Below, piece after piece: positions 1-7,968 of a stretch of DNA of 34,020 nt; within the stretch, counting starts at the first letter, position 1; every line of letters starts with the position of its first letter. The stretch is from XYA12-FULL-58-9 sp001798605. GTDB taxonomy: Bacteria; Myxococcota; XYA12-FULL-58-9. The stretch lies in NCBI GenBank assembly GCA_036736205.1, contig DAINMX010000050.1:1-34020 (forward strand). Reading direction: 5' to 3'. A model generated the notes under the pieces. The model was not told the DNA's origin and made no database searches. It was given only the letters and a program-made list of their open reading frames with translations. Made by a program: the position numbers and the translations under genes.

Positions 1-444
1 GAGTTCACAAACAACATGGCAATGGACGGGGGCGCCGTTGCCGCCCAGGTTGGAGATCAAGTCACGATCACAAACAGCAGCTTCACGGGCAACGATGGGA
101 ACGAAGGAAACGGTGGGGCGCTAGACGTTTACAATGTAGATGAGCTGGTGTTGACGGATGTCGTGGTGTCCAATAACCGGGTCAATCATAACTTTGACTA
201 TGGCGGCGGTCTGTACGCGCAATACTCCAGCATCACATTGCTGCGCGTTGCTTTTGACGATAACACCGCGCACCAGGGTGGAGGGATCTTCACCTCAGGC
301 TCGCTGGATGCCACCGATAGCAGCTTCACCAACAACACAGCTCTCAACGGCCACGGCGGCGGTATTTACAGCACCTACTCCTCTCCATCTCTAACCCATT
401 GCACCTTCAACTCGAACTACCCAGATGACGTGTACCAGCCGTAA
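1..444 (+). CDS. Right-handed beta-helix (Pmp-like repeat) protein, 3' part
   Basis: The reading frame is open from base 1, so the 5' end and any signal peptide lie outside the window. The visible 147 codons carry repeated FTGN / FTNNTA and GGGI/GGAL motifs (for example near 'SSFTNNTALNGHGGGIYS'), the pattern of chlamydial polymorphic-membrane-protein repeats and other right-handed parallel beta-helix surface proteins. Proteins of this type are usually exported and carry adhesive or passenger functions; the substrate cannot be told from here. The frame ends at TAA 442-444, but a shifted frame starting with GTA at 441 continues sensibly as VNITGTLGGVCCGTSVG and ends at TGA 546-548. The true C-terminus may therefore be about 35 residues longer, interrupted by a one-base indel or an assembly error. 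Confidence 0.75.
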   Translation, partial: EFTNNMAMDGGAVAAQVGDQVTITNSSFTGNDGNEGNGGALDVYNVDELVLTDVVVSNNRVNHNFDYGGGLYAQYSSITLLRVAFDDNTAHQGGGIFTSGSLDATDSSFTNNTALNGHGGGIYSTYSSPSLTHCTFNSNYPDDVYQP

Positions 445-548
445 ACATTACCGGCACCCTTGGCGGGGTTTGTTGTGGCACCTCGGTGGGTAGCGGCTCC
501 GCCGTCGGGCACGCTGTAGAGCTGTCTCCGAGTCTGAATAACCGGTGA

Positions 549-1044
549 TTGGGAAGGCGGAGTGTCGACTCGATTCGCCCTTGTCCCCGAAAGCACACGA
601 CCAGGTCCACCCCCACCCAAGCTTCGCTGCTCCCGGTTGACGAGTAGCATTTCACGATGCGGTGATTCGTCGTGGCCATGCCTCAACTCTCTCCAGTTGG
701 GTTCTCTTATGACCCGTGTGTCCGCGGCCTTCACCTTTGCCCTTCGGGCAATCCTGCGCCCGAGACCTCCCGGCCTGTGGTGAGTCATTTGATTTTCTGT
801 CCCCTCGCATTCGCTCGGCTCGCCCTGGCTCACACAAAATCAAAAACCTCATCTCGGGAGCACGTCTCGTGAGTTGGTTGCCCGGATTTCCGGTTTCTGA
901 TGCAGATGCAGATGCAGGTGCCGCCGGCTTTTTGCGTGTAGGAATACCCTCGAGAAGCTCCAATCTGTCCCGCCTTTCCCGCGTTGTCTTCAGCCGCCCA
1001 GCCGTAGGTGAGGCAGCTTCAAACAACGCCGGAAAGGGGTTGCA
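549..1044. other. Intergenic stretch, no credible gene
   Basis: I see no coding region here; the short frames on both strands look compositionally biased and match no family I recognise. It holds an inverted repeat with 13-base arms at 788-800 (TTTGATTTTCTGT) and 832-844 (ACACAAAATCAAA), one mismatch, with a 31-base GC-rich loop, and a short GATGCA-type triplication near 899-916. The stem could be a terminator or a small non-autonomous repeat element; nothing in the sequence decides between these. Confidence 0.5.
788..844. repeat. Inverted repeat, 13-base arms
   Basis: Arms 788-800 and 832-844 are reverse complements with a single mismatch. The loop is pyrimidine-rich on the plus strand (CCCCTCGCATTCGCTCGGCT). 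It is far from any start codon, and no second copy was noticed in the window. Confidence 0.45.
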
Positions 1045-1104
1045 ATGACATTTCGCAAGCTCCCAACCGTTGACATCCGCGACACTTCGCGGGAGCAACA
1101 ATCA

Positions 1105-1584
1105 ATGACCACTGACAAACTACGATTGTACCTGGAAACATCCGTTTGGAATTTCTCCTTTGCTGATGATGCGCCTGAGCGCATGAATTCAACCAAGAGG
1201 TTTTTCGACGAGGTCCGTCGTGGTGCTCACGATGTCTACACCAGCAATCTGGTCCTGCGGGAAATTTCTCGCGCTCCCGAGCCACGCCGCTCCGAGCTGG
1301 TAGGCCTGATGGAAGAGATTTCACCGACCATTCTACCGATGCCCGACGAGATCGAGATAATCGTCAACCGGCTAGTCACTGAGGGTGTTGTTCCTGCGAA
1401 ATACGACGACGATGCTGCACACATAGCGATCGCGCTCGTCAATGATGTCGATGTGCTGGTCAGTTGGAATTTCAAGCACATAGTCAAAGTGAAGACGCGT
1501 CGGATGGTCAGCGCACTGTGCCGTATGCTAGGCTATAGGGAGGTGGACATTTGCACACCCGAGGAGGTCTGCGTCGATGGGTAA
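1105..1584 (+). CDS. PIN-domain ribonuclease, probable type II toxin
   Basis: A 159-residue PIN-fold protein. It opens with YLETSVWNF, where the first metal-binding position is Glu rather than the common Asp. It continues with the conserved ISRAPEP segment, the acidic YDDDAAHIAIAL helix and the SWNFKHI signature before a C-terminal helix. PIN proteins of this size are Mg2+-dependent RNases, and the 'LETSVWNF' subgroup is usually followed by a small gene, as here (8-bp overlap). ATG 1105 is preferred because GGGAG lies 9 bases upstream and the domain starts at once. An in-frame ATG at 1045, with GGAAAGGGG before it, would add 20 residues and cannot be excluded. Toxin activity is inferred from family and context. 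Confidence 0.8.
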   Translation: MTTDKLRLYLETSVWNFSFADDAPERMNSTKRFFDEVRRGAHDVYTSNLVLREISRAPEPRRSELVGLMEEISPTILPMPDEIEIIVNRLVTEGVVPAKYDDDAAHIAIALVNDVDVLVSWNFKHIVKVKTRRMVSALCRMLGYREVDICTPEEVCVDG

Positions 1585-1801
1585 CGAGCCACAGACTATG
1601 ACTGACCTTCATGATTTGCGCGAGCGGTCCCATCGTGAACGTGAGCAGAACGGCTGGACCTATCAGGAGTATCTGGGCCAGGTTCGTGACGACGGAGAGC
1701 GGCTTGGCGAGCAACTCTGTCTGCGGAGAATTCTTCCGACGGCAGACGTCGTGCCCAACGGCGAGTTTGGTGAAGAAGAAGGCAATGGCGCTTCCGTGTA
1801 G
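1577..1801 (+). CDS. Small partner of the PIN protein, putative antitoxin
   Basis: 74 residues, starting 8 bases inside the PIN gene with a strong AGGAGG at 1562-1567, nine bases before ATG. The sequence is highly charged with a helical, Arg/Glu-rich N-terminal half (LRERSHREREQNGWTYQEYL) and an acidic tail. I recognise no DNA-binding motif. Translational coupling to a PIN toxin and its small size suggest a cognate antitoxin, but antitoxins more often precede the toxin, so the call rests on context. Confidence 0.6.
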   Translation: MGNEPQTMTDLHDLRERSHREREQNGWTYQEYLGQVRDDGERLGEQLCLRRILPTADVVPNGEFGEEEGNGASV

Positions 1802-1997
1802 AGATTGTGATCCTCATGGTGTGCTCATAGCCGAAGGTCACTAAGCGGCGGGTCGCCGTGCCAGCCGGCCTTCCCCGTTTGGTGCTAGAGGTTATGAAGC
1901 CGTAACACGGGGTCTCCGCAAGACCAGAGGACGCGGTGTGTCCGAACTCCCTTTGGTTGTGATCGATAAGTTGCACCTGCACGCACGCTCATGGGTT

Positions 1998-2525
1998 ATG
2001 ATGGTGACGATGACGATATTGGCTCGGGAGTCGAGGACTTCATCGGTGGACAGGCTTACGGTGCTGTACAAGACCTACGGCGGGCAAATCTATGCCCGGT
2101 GCCTCCGAATCCTCAATGACCGAGCGGCTGCCGAGGACGCAACGCAGGAGACCTTTGTGCGGGCGTACAGACATCTAGAGAAGGTGCCGGATTCGAAGGA
2201 AGCCCTTCATTGGATCTATCGGATTGCGACGAATTATTGTCTGAACCAGCTGCGTAATCGGCGGCGTGGGCCAGAGCTACGCGCCGAGTTTTCTGACGCG
2301 GCAGATCCCGGTTTCGACAAGCAAGTGAGCGATCGAGACTTTGTCCAAAGCCTGGTGCTCAGGATGCCGAGCAAGCTGCAAACGGTGGTTTGGCTACGCC
2401 ATGTGGATGGTTTGGACCAAGAGGAGATTGCCGGTATTTTGAACGTATCGCGTAGGACGGTGATCAACCGTCTGTCCGAGTTCGACCGACGAGCCCGCAA
2501 GTTCACGCAGAGGATGCTGGCATGA
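1998..2525 (+). CDS. ECF-type RNA polymerase sigma factor (copy A)
   Basis: Sigma-70 family, ECF group. The sigma-2 region runs from VDRLTVLYKTYGGQIYARC through AAAEDATQETFVRAYRHL to HWIYRIATNYCLNQLRNRRR. Sigma-4 is the helix-turn-helix LDQEEIAGILNVSRRTVINR. It directs core RNA polymerase to a small regulon, normally while released from an anti-sigma factor. A GTG at 1938 would add 20 unconvincing residues; ATG 1998, 2001 or 2010 better fit the domain start, and no strong ribosome-binding site separates them. The stop overlaps the next start by 4 bases (ATGA), so sigma and anti-sigma are translationally coupled. The target promoter is unknown; autoregulation is usual for such pairs. Confidence 0.9.
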   Translation: MMVTMTILARESRTSSVDRLTVLYKTYGGQIYARCLRILNDRAAAEDATQETFVRAYRHLEKVPDSKEALHWIYRIATNYCLNQLRNRRRGPELRAEFSDAADPGFDKQVSDRDFVQSLVLRMPSKLQTVVWLRHVDGLDQEEIAGILNVSRRTVINRLSEFDRRARKFTQRMLA

Positions 2526-3301
2526 GCGATCCCACCCATCCATCTCGCTTCAAGATTGACAGTCTTGTGGCAGGTAACATCTCCTCAGAGGAGGCTTCAC
2601 GGATTAGCGAGCATCTTGAGGGCTGTGAATCCTGTCGACGCGCGCATGACGATGTGCGTGAAGCCCATGCGCATTTCTCCAATAGTGTCTTTCGGCGCAC
2701 CGTGGGAGGCGTTGAGCAGAGGATACGACGGCGCTCTCTGATTTTGCGTTGGCCGGTTTGGGGCCTGACGCCGGCGCTTGTGGCCGCGACCCTCGTGCTT
2801 GTACTGGTGCACCCCCAGCTCGAAGAGCCGACCTTACAGATCAAAGGGCAAGCCAACTTGCGCGTGTTCGCTCGCAGGGGTGAAGAGGTCTTCCCGGTGG
2901 AGAATGGAACGACTCTGGCCGCGGGTGACCGGGTGCGCTTTGTCGTCGAGCCCGCCGATCTCGAATACCTCCTGCTTGTCGGTGTAGATGGTGACGGCAA
3001 TGCCAGCGTGTTCTATCCGTACCAAGGGAAAGAAAGTGCCCGTCTTTCTGTTTCGAGGGAAGGCACCACTGACATTCGAGAGCCTGTTCTCGAGCTTCCT
3101 GGGAGCGTTGTTCTAGACTCTGCCCGTGGGCCGGAACGCCTTTTTGCGATATTCTCACGAGAACCCGTTCCTTCCGCCGACGTCCTGGATAATCTTCGTG
3201 CCATTGCGGCCGCAGATCCTGATTCGATTCGCACGACGGCACACCTCGATCTGGCCGCGACGGTCCAAGAGTCGATTTGGTGGGAGAAGTCTCAGCCATG
3301 A
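2522..3301 (+). CDS. Zinc-finger anti-sigma factor with periplasmic DUF4384-like domain (copy A)
   Basis: 259 residues. The N-terminus has the anti-sigma zinc-finger signature His31-x3-Cys35-x2-Cys38 (HLEGCESC). A single hydrophobic span follows at about 78-97 (WPVWGLTPALVAATLVLVLV). The C-terminal domain is about 150 residues, with GDRVRFVVEPADLEYLLLVG and an NASVFYPYQG segment resembling DUF4384. The expected topology is a cytoplasmic domain holding the sigma factor and a periplasmic sensor domain. It overlaps both neighbours by 4 bases, giving a sigma / anti-sigma / caspase cassette. What releases the sigma factor is unknown; the exported caspase encoded next is an attractive but unproven candidate. 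Confidence 0.85.
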   Translation: MSDPTHPSRFKIDSLVAGNISSEEASRISEHLEGCESCRRAHDDVREAHAHFSNSVFRRTVGGVEQRIRRRSLILRWPVWGLTPALVAATLVLVLVHPQLEEPTLQIKGQANLRVFARRGEEVFPVENGTTLAAGDRVRFVVEPADLEYLLLVGVDGDGNASVFYPYQGKESARLSVSREGTTDIREPVLELPGSVVLDSARGPERLFAIFSREPVPSADVLDNLRAIAAADPDSIRTTAHLDLAATVQESIWWEKSQP

Positions 3302-4833
3302 TGCGGGCTCTCCTCATCGGGTGTTGGCTCCTGGCTGGGGTGCCCTCCGTGAAGGCGGCGACTCGGCGGGTGGCTGTCGTTGTGGGCAGCAATGCTGGGA
3401 AATCTGACCAAAAGCCGCTGCGCTTTGCCGAGACCGACGCCGGAAAGATAGCCAGGCTCCTGGTGGAGCTGGGTGGCGTGGAACAACCTGATCTGCTCCT
3501 CCTCCAGGGGCGAGGTTCCGCTGATCTCGAGAAGGCCTTGGCTTCGGCCCAGACGAAGATTGAGCTCTGGCGTCGCGAGCCCACCGACCGCGTCATGCTT
3601 CTCTTTTATTTTTCCGGCCATTCTGATGGGGTCGCCTTGGAGCTTGGCCGTGACCGCTTTCTCTTTTCCGATCTACGCGACCGGCTGCGAAAGGCTCAAG
3701 CCGACGTGAACGTTGCTATCGTGGACAGCTGTAGAAGCGGAGGCCTCTTGGCCAGCAAAGGAGGTGTGCCCGGCCCCGCGTTCGAAATCCGCCTGACAGA
3801 CAATCTGTCCAGCACCGGCGAAGTGATGCTGACCTCCAGCGCCGCCAACGAGGTCGCCCTCGAGTCACAGGAAATCGGCGGATCGTTTTTCACCCATCAC
3901 TTGTTGTCAGGACTGCGCGGCGGGGCAGATCTTTCGGGTGACGGTCGCGTCACGCTCTATGAGATCTACCAATACGCGTACAGTCGCACGATTACGGATA
4001 CCGCAGCCACGGTTGTTGGCGCGCAACACCCAGCGTTCGACTATAGCCTGGCGGGTCAAGGGGAGCTCGTGCTCGCGGAAACCACTCCAAGCACAGCGAT
4101 TCTCGAGCTCCCGGAGCTCGATCGGGCGCTGATCGTGGATGTTGCCCGCGATCAGGTCGTCGGCGAGGTGACGGGGACGAGCAGCCACCGAATTGCGTTG
4201 GCTGCCGGTGAGTACGGGATCACCCTGTGGAGCGGCAAGCGGACGGCCTCGGGTCGGGTAAGTCTTGCTTCGGGTAGTCACCTTCAGCTCGAGTGGTCGA
4301 GCCTTTCCGACCTAAGCGCAAAGAAAGGGGCGAGAAAAGGTGAAGAGGAACAAGTCGTTAGGAAGACCAATACGCCTTTTAGCGTCACGTTCATGGTCGC
4401 AGGAGGATTGGCCCGCGGGGCGGCCCGAGATCCCGGGCTCGTGGGATCGGGACGAGTGGCTGCCCATTTTGGTGACGCGACAGGCCTGTGGCTCGCTGTT
4501 GATGCGTCGTACGGAAAAGGCCAACACTTTCAAGAGAGTGCGGCAAGTTTCTGGGCCGGTTATCGTGTGGGGGCGCAGGTGAGCCGGGTGACCGCTTCAG
4601 CCGGCATGGCCTTGGGGGCCGGCGGCGTCGCACAGAACTTGACCGGTTCCGGGGGCGGCTGGAGCGGCACCGTGGCGGCAGCCCCATGGCTGGGTTTGGA
4701 GCTACGCCTTACGGAGGTCGTCTCCTTGGTAGCCGAGGGGCAATTCTCCGTCACTTTGATGCGCCAAGATGGTCGTCTGGCAGTTACGTGGCTGCCAGCA
4801 GGCTTCGTCGGGTTGGGTGTGCGGTTTCCATAA
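3298..4833 (+). CDS. Secreted caspase-family (C14) protein with EF-hand-like loop and C-terminal beta-barrel (copy A)
   Basis: 511 residues. A signal peptide (MMRALLIGCWLLAGVPSVKA) is followed by a caspase fold with catalytic His108 (YFSGHSDG) and Cys145 (VDSCRSGG), both present. An EF-hand-like loop, DLSGDGRVTLYE (211-222), lies after the Cys and is a candidate Ca2+ site. The last 150 residues or so are alternating hydrophobic/polar strands rich in Gly and aromatics, like an outer-membrane beta-barrel. ATG 3298 overlaps the anti-sigma stop (ATGA); ATG 3301 is equally possible. The protein is therefore co-translated with a sigma/anti-sigma pair, and its protease domain should face the periplasm. 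A function in envelope signalling is inference. A paralogous layout lies at 29668-31458. Confidence 0.85.
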   Translation: MMRALLIGCWLLAGVPSVKAATRRVAVVVGSNAGKSDQKPLRFAETDAGKIARLLVELGGVEQPDLLLLQGRGSADLEKALASAQTKIELWRREPTDRVMLLFYFSGHSDGVALELGRDRFLFSDLRDRLRKAQADVNVAIVDSCRSGGLLASKGGVPGPAFEIRLTDNLSSTGEVMLTSSAANEVALESQEIGGSFFTHHLLSGLRGGADLSGDGRVTLYEIYQYAYSRTITDTAATVVGAQHPAFDYSLAGQGELVLAETTPSTAILELPELDRALIVDVARDQVVGEVTGTSSHRIALAAGEYGITLWSGKRTASGRVSLASGSHLQLEWSSLSDLSAKKGARKGEEEQVVRKTNTPFSVTFMVAGGLARGAARDPGLVGSGRVAAHFGDATGLWLAVDASYGKGQHFQESAASFWAGYRVGAQVSRVTASAGMALGAGGVAQNLTGSGGGWSGTVAAAPWLGLELRLTEVVSLVAEGQFSVTLMRQDGRLAVTWLPAGFVGLGVRFP

Positions 4834-4903
4834 AAGAAAATATTCACACGGCTTCCACTCTGGGGGTTATGCGAGTGAACGCACGAAATAGGAGTAGATG
4901 GGT

Positions 4904-6604
4904 ATGATCGTCAAACATGTCTTTCGGGCCATTGTCGCTAGTCTGTCCCTGGCGGAGTTCGCTTGCGGTCCTGGGGTCAACATCTATCTCCCATCCGACG
5001 AGCTCCCTCAGGTCTGTGTTGGAATTACCTGCTCGAACCATGGCACGTGTGTCGCGGCCAACGGTCAGCCACATTGCAACTGTGAATTCGGTTACACCAA
5101 TCTCGACAACGTGCGCTGCGTGGTGGACCCATTCGGCCCGTGCGCGGCCGTAACTTGCTCGGGCCACGGTGACTGTGTCGTTGAAAACGAGTTGGCCCGC
5201 TGTGAATGTGAAGCGGACTACTACCCCTCGGGTTTGACGTGTCTCTTGGATCCCTGCATTGACATCGATTGCAGCGGGCACGGGGACTGTGTCGTTGAAG
5301 ACGCGTCGGCACGTTGCGATTGTGAAGCAGACTACTACCCCTCGGGTTTAGCCTGTTTGGCGGATCCCTGCATCGGTGTCGGCTGCAGCGGACACGGCGA
5401 GTGTGGGATTCAGAACGGCGCTGCAAAATGTCTTTGCGAGACGACCTATGTCCCGGAAGGCCTCGAATGCATCTTCGCGCCAATGCCGACTGCGAGCTTC
5501 GCACTCTCTGCTCCGAGCGCCACAATTCGAGACGAGATCACGCTCGACGCGGCTCAATCCACCGGCCGTTCGCTGGAATACCGCTGGGATTTTGAGGCCG
5601 ACGGCCAGTTCGATACCGCGTGGTTGCAGGAGTCTTCGATCATTCACCGCTGGTACGCGCCAGCCGACTTCACCGTGGCCCTCGAGGTGCGTGACGCCGC
5701 CGGGCAAGTAGCGAGTGTCAGCCGGCCCCTTACGATTCAGCGCGGAGGCACTGCATCGTGGCTGCTCGTCTTGAGCGGCAACAGTAGCGCAGCCCACAGT
5801 GTGTCGTTCGAGCTGGATGGCACCTTCATCCAGGACGAGGAAATTCGGGCTTCCTCGTACGAGTCGTCGTCAACGGATGGCTATGCCGTTTATCAGGGAG
5901 CCGACGGACAGGTGCTTGCGGGTATTTGGTGTATGTTCAACTACGAGGATCTCGGTTGTCTTTTTGACGAGGTGAGTAGCGTAGGCAAGGCGGGCAAAGG
6001 GTCCGTTTGGTCGCAGCTTCCCCAAGAATACGAGCCGACGGGTCTTCTGGAGTTGGCAGATGGATCCTGGCTCGTGAGCAGTCGTTCGCAGAACGCGATT
6101 CGTCAGTTCGACGTCGCGAGCTCTGTGTCTTGGAGTTGGGCGCAAGCCGTAAGTGCGCCGCAAGGCATGGCGCTTTCCCCCGATGGCACGAAGGTGCTCG
6201 TCGTTGTTTCGGGCGCGAGCCGAATCGATGCTTACGACCTCCAAGGGACGCGAATTGGGCGATGGGACGAGCCTTCCCACCTGTCGAGCCCCGACAAGAT
6301 CATTCGCCTTTCGAGCGGCGATTACCTCGTGAGCGATCGCGGTGGCGGTGCCGTCGAGTTTGACGAGAACGGGCTGTTCGTGAAGGTCATAAGATGGGAC
6401 CCGATGACAGTCACGACCGGCTTGGCTGAGCTTCCGGATGGTCGCATCCTCATTGGCGAGACTTGCCAAGCTGCAGGCGACGACTGCGGATCCATTCTTT
6501 CGTACAACCCTTCCACAGAAGCCTTTGCGATTTGGGTGGGCAACTCCGCCCCAAATGCCGGAATCCTTAAGAATCCCGAGGGTATGGTGGTTGTCTACGA
6601 ATGA
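4904..6604 (+). CDS. EGF-repeat / PKD / beta-propeller lipoprotein
   Basis: 566 residues from ATG 4904, chosen because GGAG at 4891-4894 is nine bases away; ATG 4898 is only three bases from it. The signal peptide ends in AEFAC (Cys21), a weak lipobox. Four EGF-like units follow at about 38-72, 80-113, 118-151 and 156-189, each with a CSGHGxC-type core; units two and three are nearly identical. A PKD domain lies at about 196-280 (YRWDFEADGQ, HRWYAPADF). The rest, about 285-566, has NHL/SGL-like repeats (GLLELADGSWLVSS, GLAELPDGRILIG) suggesting a six-bladed propeller. It is probably displayed on the cell surface for binding. It starts 70 bases after the caspase gene on the same strand and may share its transcript. 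Confidence 0.8.
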   Translation: MIVKHVFRAIVASLSLAEFACGPGVNIYLPSDELPQVCVGITCSNHGTCVAANGQPHCNCEFGYTNLDNVRCVVDPFGPCAAVTCSGHGDCVVENELARCECEADYYPSGLTCLLDPCIDIDCSGHGDCVVEDASARCDCEADYYPSGLACLADPCIGVGCSGHGECGIQNGAAKCLCETTYVPEGLECIFAPMPTASFALSAPSATIRDEITLDAAQSTGRSLEYRWDFEADGQFDTAWLQESSIIHRWYAPADFTVALEVRDAAGQVASVSRPLTIQRGGTASWLLVLSGNSSAAHSVSFELDGTFIQDEEIRASSYESSSTDGYAVYQGADGQVLAGIWCMFNYEDLGCLFDEVSSVGKAGKGSVWSQLPQEYEPTGLLELADGSWLVSSRSQNAIRQFDVASSVSWSWAQAVSAPQGMALSPDGTKVLVVVSGASRIDAYDLQGTRIGRWDEPSHLSSPDKIIRLSSGDYLVSDRGGGAVEFDENGLFVKVIRWDPMTVTTGLAELPDGRILIGETCQAAGDDCGSILSYNPSTEAFAIWVGNSAPNAGILKNPEGMVVVYE

Positions 6605-6641
6605 TCAGCGGGTAGCTCTCAGTACAGACAGGGAAGCCTCC

Positions 6642-7334
6642 ATGCGATGGGCCATTGGGATGATTGTACTCGTGATGGGTTGTGGCAACGCCCCTGACCC
6701 CATCGAATGCAATGCCGACCGACATTGTCACCTGAACAACGGTGCCGCCACGTGCGATGACGGTTACGTCTGGCGCAACGCCCAGGACTCCGCAGACTAC
6801 GAGTGCATCCCGGTCCAGACACAACGCCCGGTCCAGCCACAAGACTGTGAGGAGATCACCACCTGTTCAGGTCATGGATTGTGTGTGACCATCGCGGGCC
6901 AAGTAGGCTGTGTCTGCGACGAGGGCTACGTCAGCGAGCTTCGGAGCTGTGTCACAAGAACGGCCGATCCGTGTAGTGGCTGGCCGACCGTTCAGGTTGC
7001 AGCACCGAACTGCGGTCCGAGGCCGTTGGCCGTTCAGTTCGACGGCAGCTCGGCTGTTGACGGCCTCGATTGGTATTCGCCGAGGTGGGAGTTTGGAGAC
7101 GGAGACACGGCCTTTGCTCTGGCGACTTCTCATACCTACAATGAGACGGGTGACTATGAGACGTTGTTGCGGTTTGAGGTGGATTCGGAGGGTACACACG
7201 TCACCATCAACATCAGCGACATACCGGTCCGTGTCCTCGACACGGCGTTTGTGGAGATTGAGCACGCATGTGATGCTGTGGATTGTGGTGCCAGCAAGTG
7301 TGTGCTTCTATCCTCTGGGCCGGTCTGTCTTTGA
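6642..7334 (+). CDS. EGF-like / PKD lipoprotein
   Basis: 230 residues. A clear lipoprotein signal (IVLVMGC, Cys14) is followed by two EGF-like cysteine units (about 23-55 and 69-103, the second with TCSGHGLC) and a PKD domain (about 118-200, with WEFGDGDTAF and SHTYNETGDYET). The final segment, CDAVDCGASKC, looks like the beginning of a third EGF unit that stops early. ATG 6642 has GGGAAG six bases upstream; longer in-frame starts overlap the preceding gene. It is a smaller relative of the upstream lipoprotein without the propeller, so the pair probably arose by duplication or shares a surface assembly. Confidence 0.8.
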   Translation: MRWAIGMIVLVMGCGNAPDPIECNADRHCHLNNGAATCDDGYVWRNAQDSADYECIPVQTQRPVQPQDCEEITTCSGHGLCVTIAGQVGCVCDEGYVSELRSCVTRTADPCSGWPTVQVAAPNCGPRPLAVQFDGSSAVDGLDWYSPRWEFGDGDTAFALATSHTYNETGDYETLLRFEVDSEGTHVTINISDIPVRVLDTAFVEIEHACDAVDCGASKCVLLSSGPVCL

Positions 7335-7421
7335 TTGGAAGAACCCGACCGCTCTCAGGCCTTCGCCCCTAAAGGCCCTGACCCAACATTGCTGCTACGA
7401 GCCCCAAGGTGACGAGTAGGG

Positions 7422-7598
7422 GCCTGATTGGTGAAAGAGAATCAAAATAGTCATCATTTCGCTTTCGCAGAGGCCTGTCTCCCTAAGTCGTTGCCGTTTC
7501 TTCGATCCCGCAAGGAGTCGCGGTCCGAGTTCCTTCTTGAGCACCTCAACGAAATCGTCGACTTGGCAGAACACCTCAGCTATGTCGCCATCCGTCAT
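7422..7598 (-). pseudogene. IS982-family transposase, N-terminal remnant
   Basis: Read on the minus strand from ATG 7598, with GGGAG upstream, the frame begins MTDGDIAEVFCQVDDF and reaches SEMMTILILFHQSG. This matches the N-terminal helical region of IS982-type DDE transposases. After the FHQSG motif the similarity ends and the frame stops at 7395 with unrelated residues, so the catalytic DDE domain is missing. Only about 59 codons survive. No terminal inverted repeats were found. It is a dead insertion-sequence fragment, evidence of past mobile-element traffic. Confidence 0.7.
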
Positions 7599-7968
7599 TG
7601 GAGCTCCCTTTCCTGATGGTGGTCTTCGCAAAACGAACCGATCAGTTGAGGGACTCCAATGCAACCCCATTCGTTATCCAGAACTCAGGTTTATTGAGCT
7701 TCCAGAAATAGCTAAGGGTGGGGCACGTGAGAGTGACGGTACGGCAATCCGAGCATTTGCGCACCTTGGAATTTCTGGTACAGACTTCGAGGGGTGGTCC
7801 GCAACCTATCGCAAAATCATAGCCAGCATAGTTTCTGACGCAGCGGGTGTGTATCCTTTCTTTCCAAATGATTTGGCAGAGGGTTCAACGAAACACAACT
7901 ATTTGTTGATATTTGATGTGGCAACAGTTGTCAAAATGAGATTACACTATGCCGTACACGTCGATTGA
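7537..7968 (+). CDS. Unrecognised ORF in an AT-richer patch, doubtful
   Basis: I do not recognise this 143-codon frame. Its first 25 codons or so are antisense to the transposase remnant and probably not coding. The part after about 7680 (ELPEIAKGG, GTAIRAFAHLGISG, YPFFPNDLAE, YLLIFDVATVV) has protein-like composition and is visibly richer in A/T than its neighbours, as expected for transferred DNA. It could be the 3' end of a gene disrupted by the insertion element, or chance. There is no ribosome-binding site at a convincing start. Confidence 0.25.
   Translation: MSTSTKSSTWQNTSAMSPSVIGAPFPDGGLRKTNRSVEGLQCNPIRYPELRFIELPEIAKGGARESDGTAIRAFAHLGISGTDFEGWSATYRKIIASIVSDAAGVYPFFPNDLAEGSTKHNYLLIFDVATVVKMRLHYAVHVD

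Noticed and set aside
716..1048. 110-codon frame in the gene-free stretch
   Set aside because: No ribosome-binding site and no recognisable motif; it crosses the inverted repeat.
2841..3596. Minus-strand frame of 251 codons
   Set aside because: It overlaps the anti-sigma and caspase genes on the other strand; Arg/Ser-rich composition is typical of a shadow frame.
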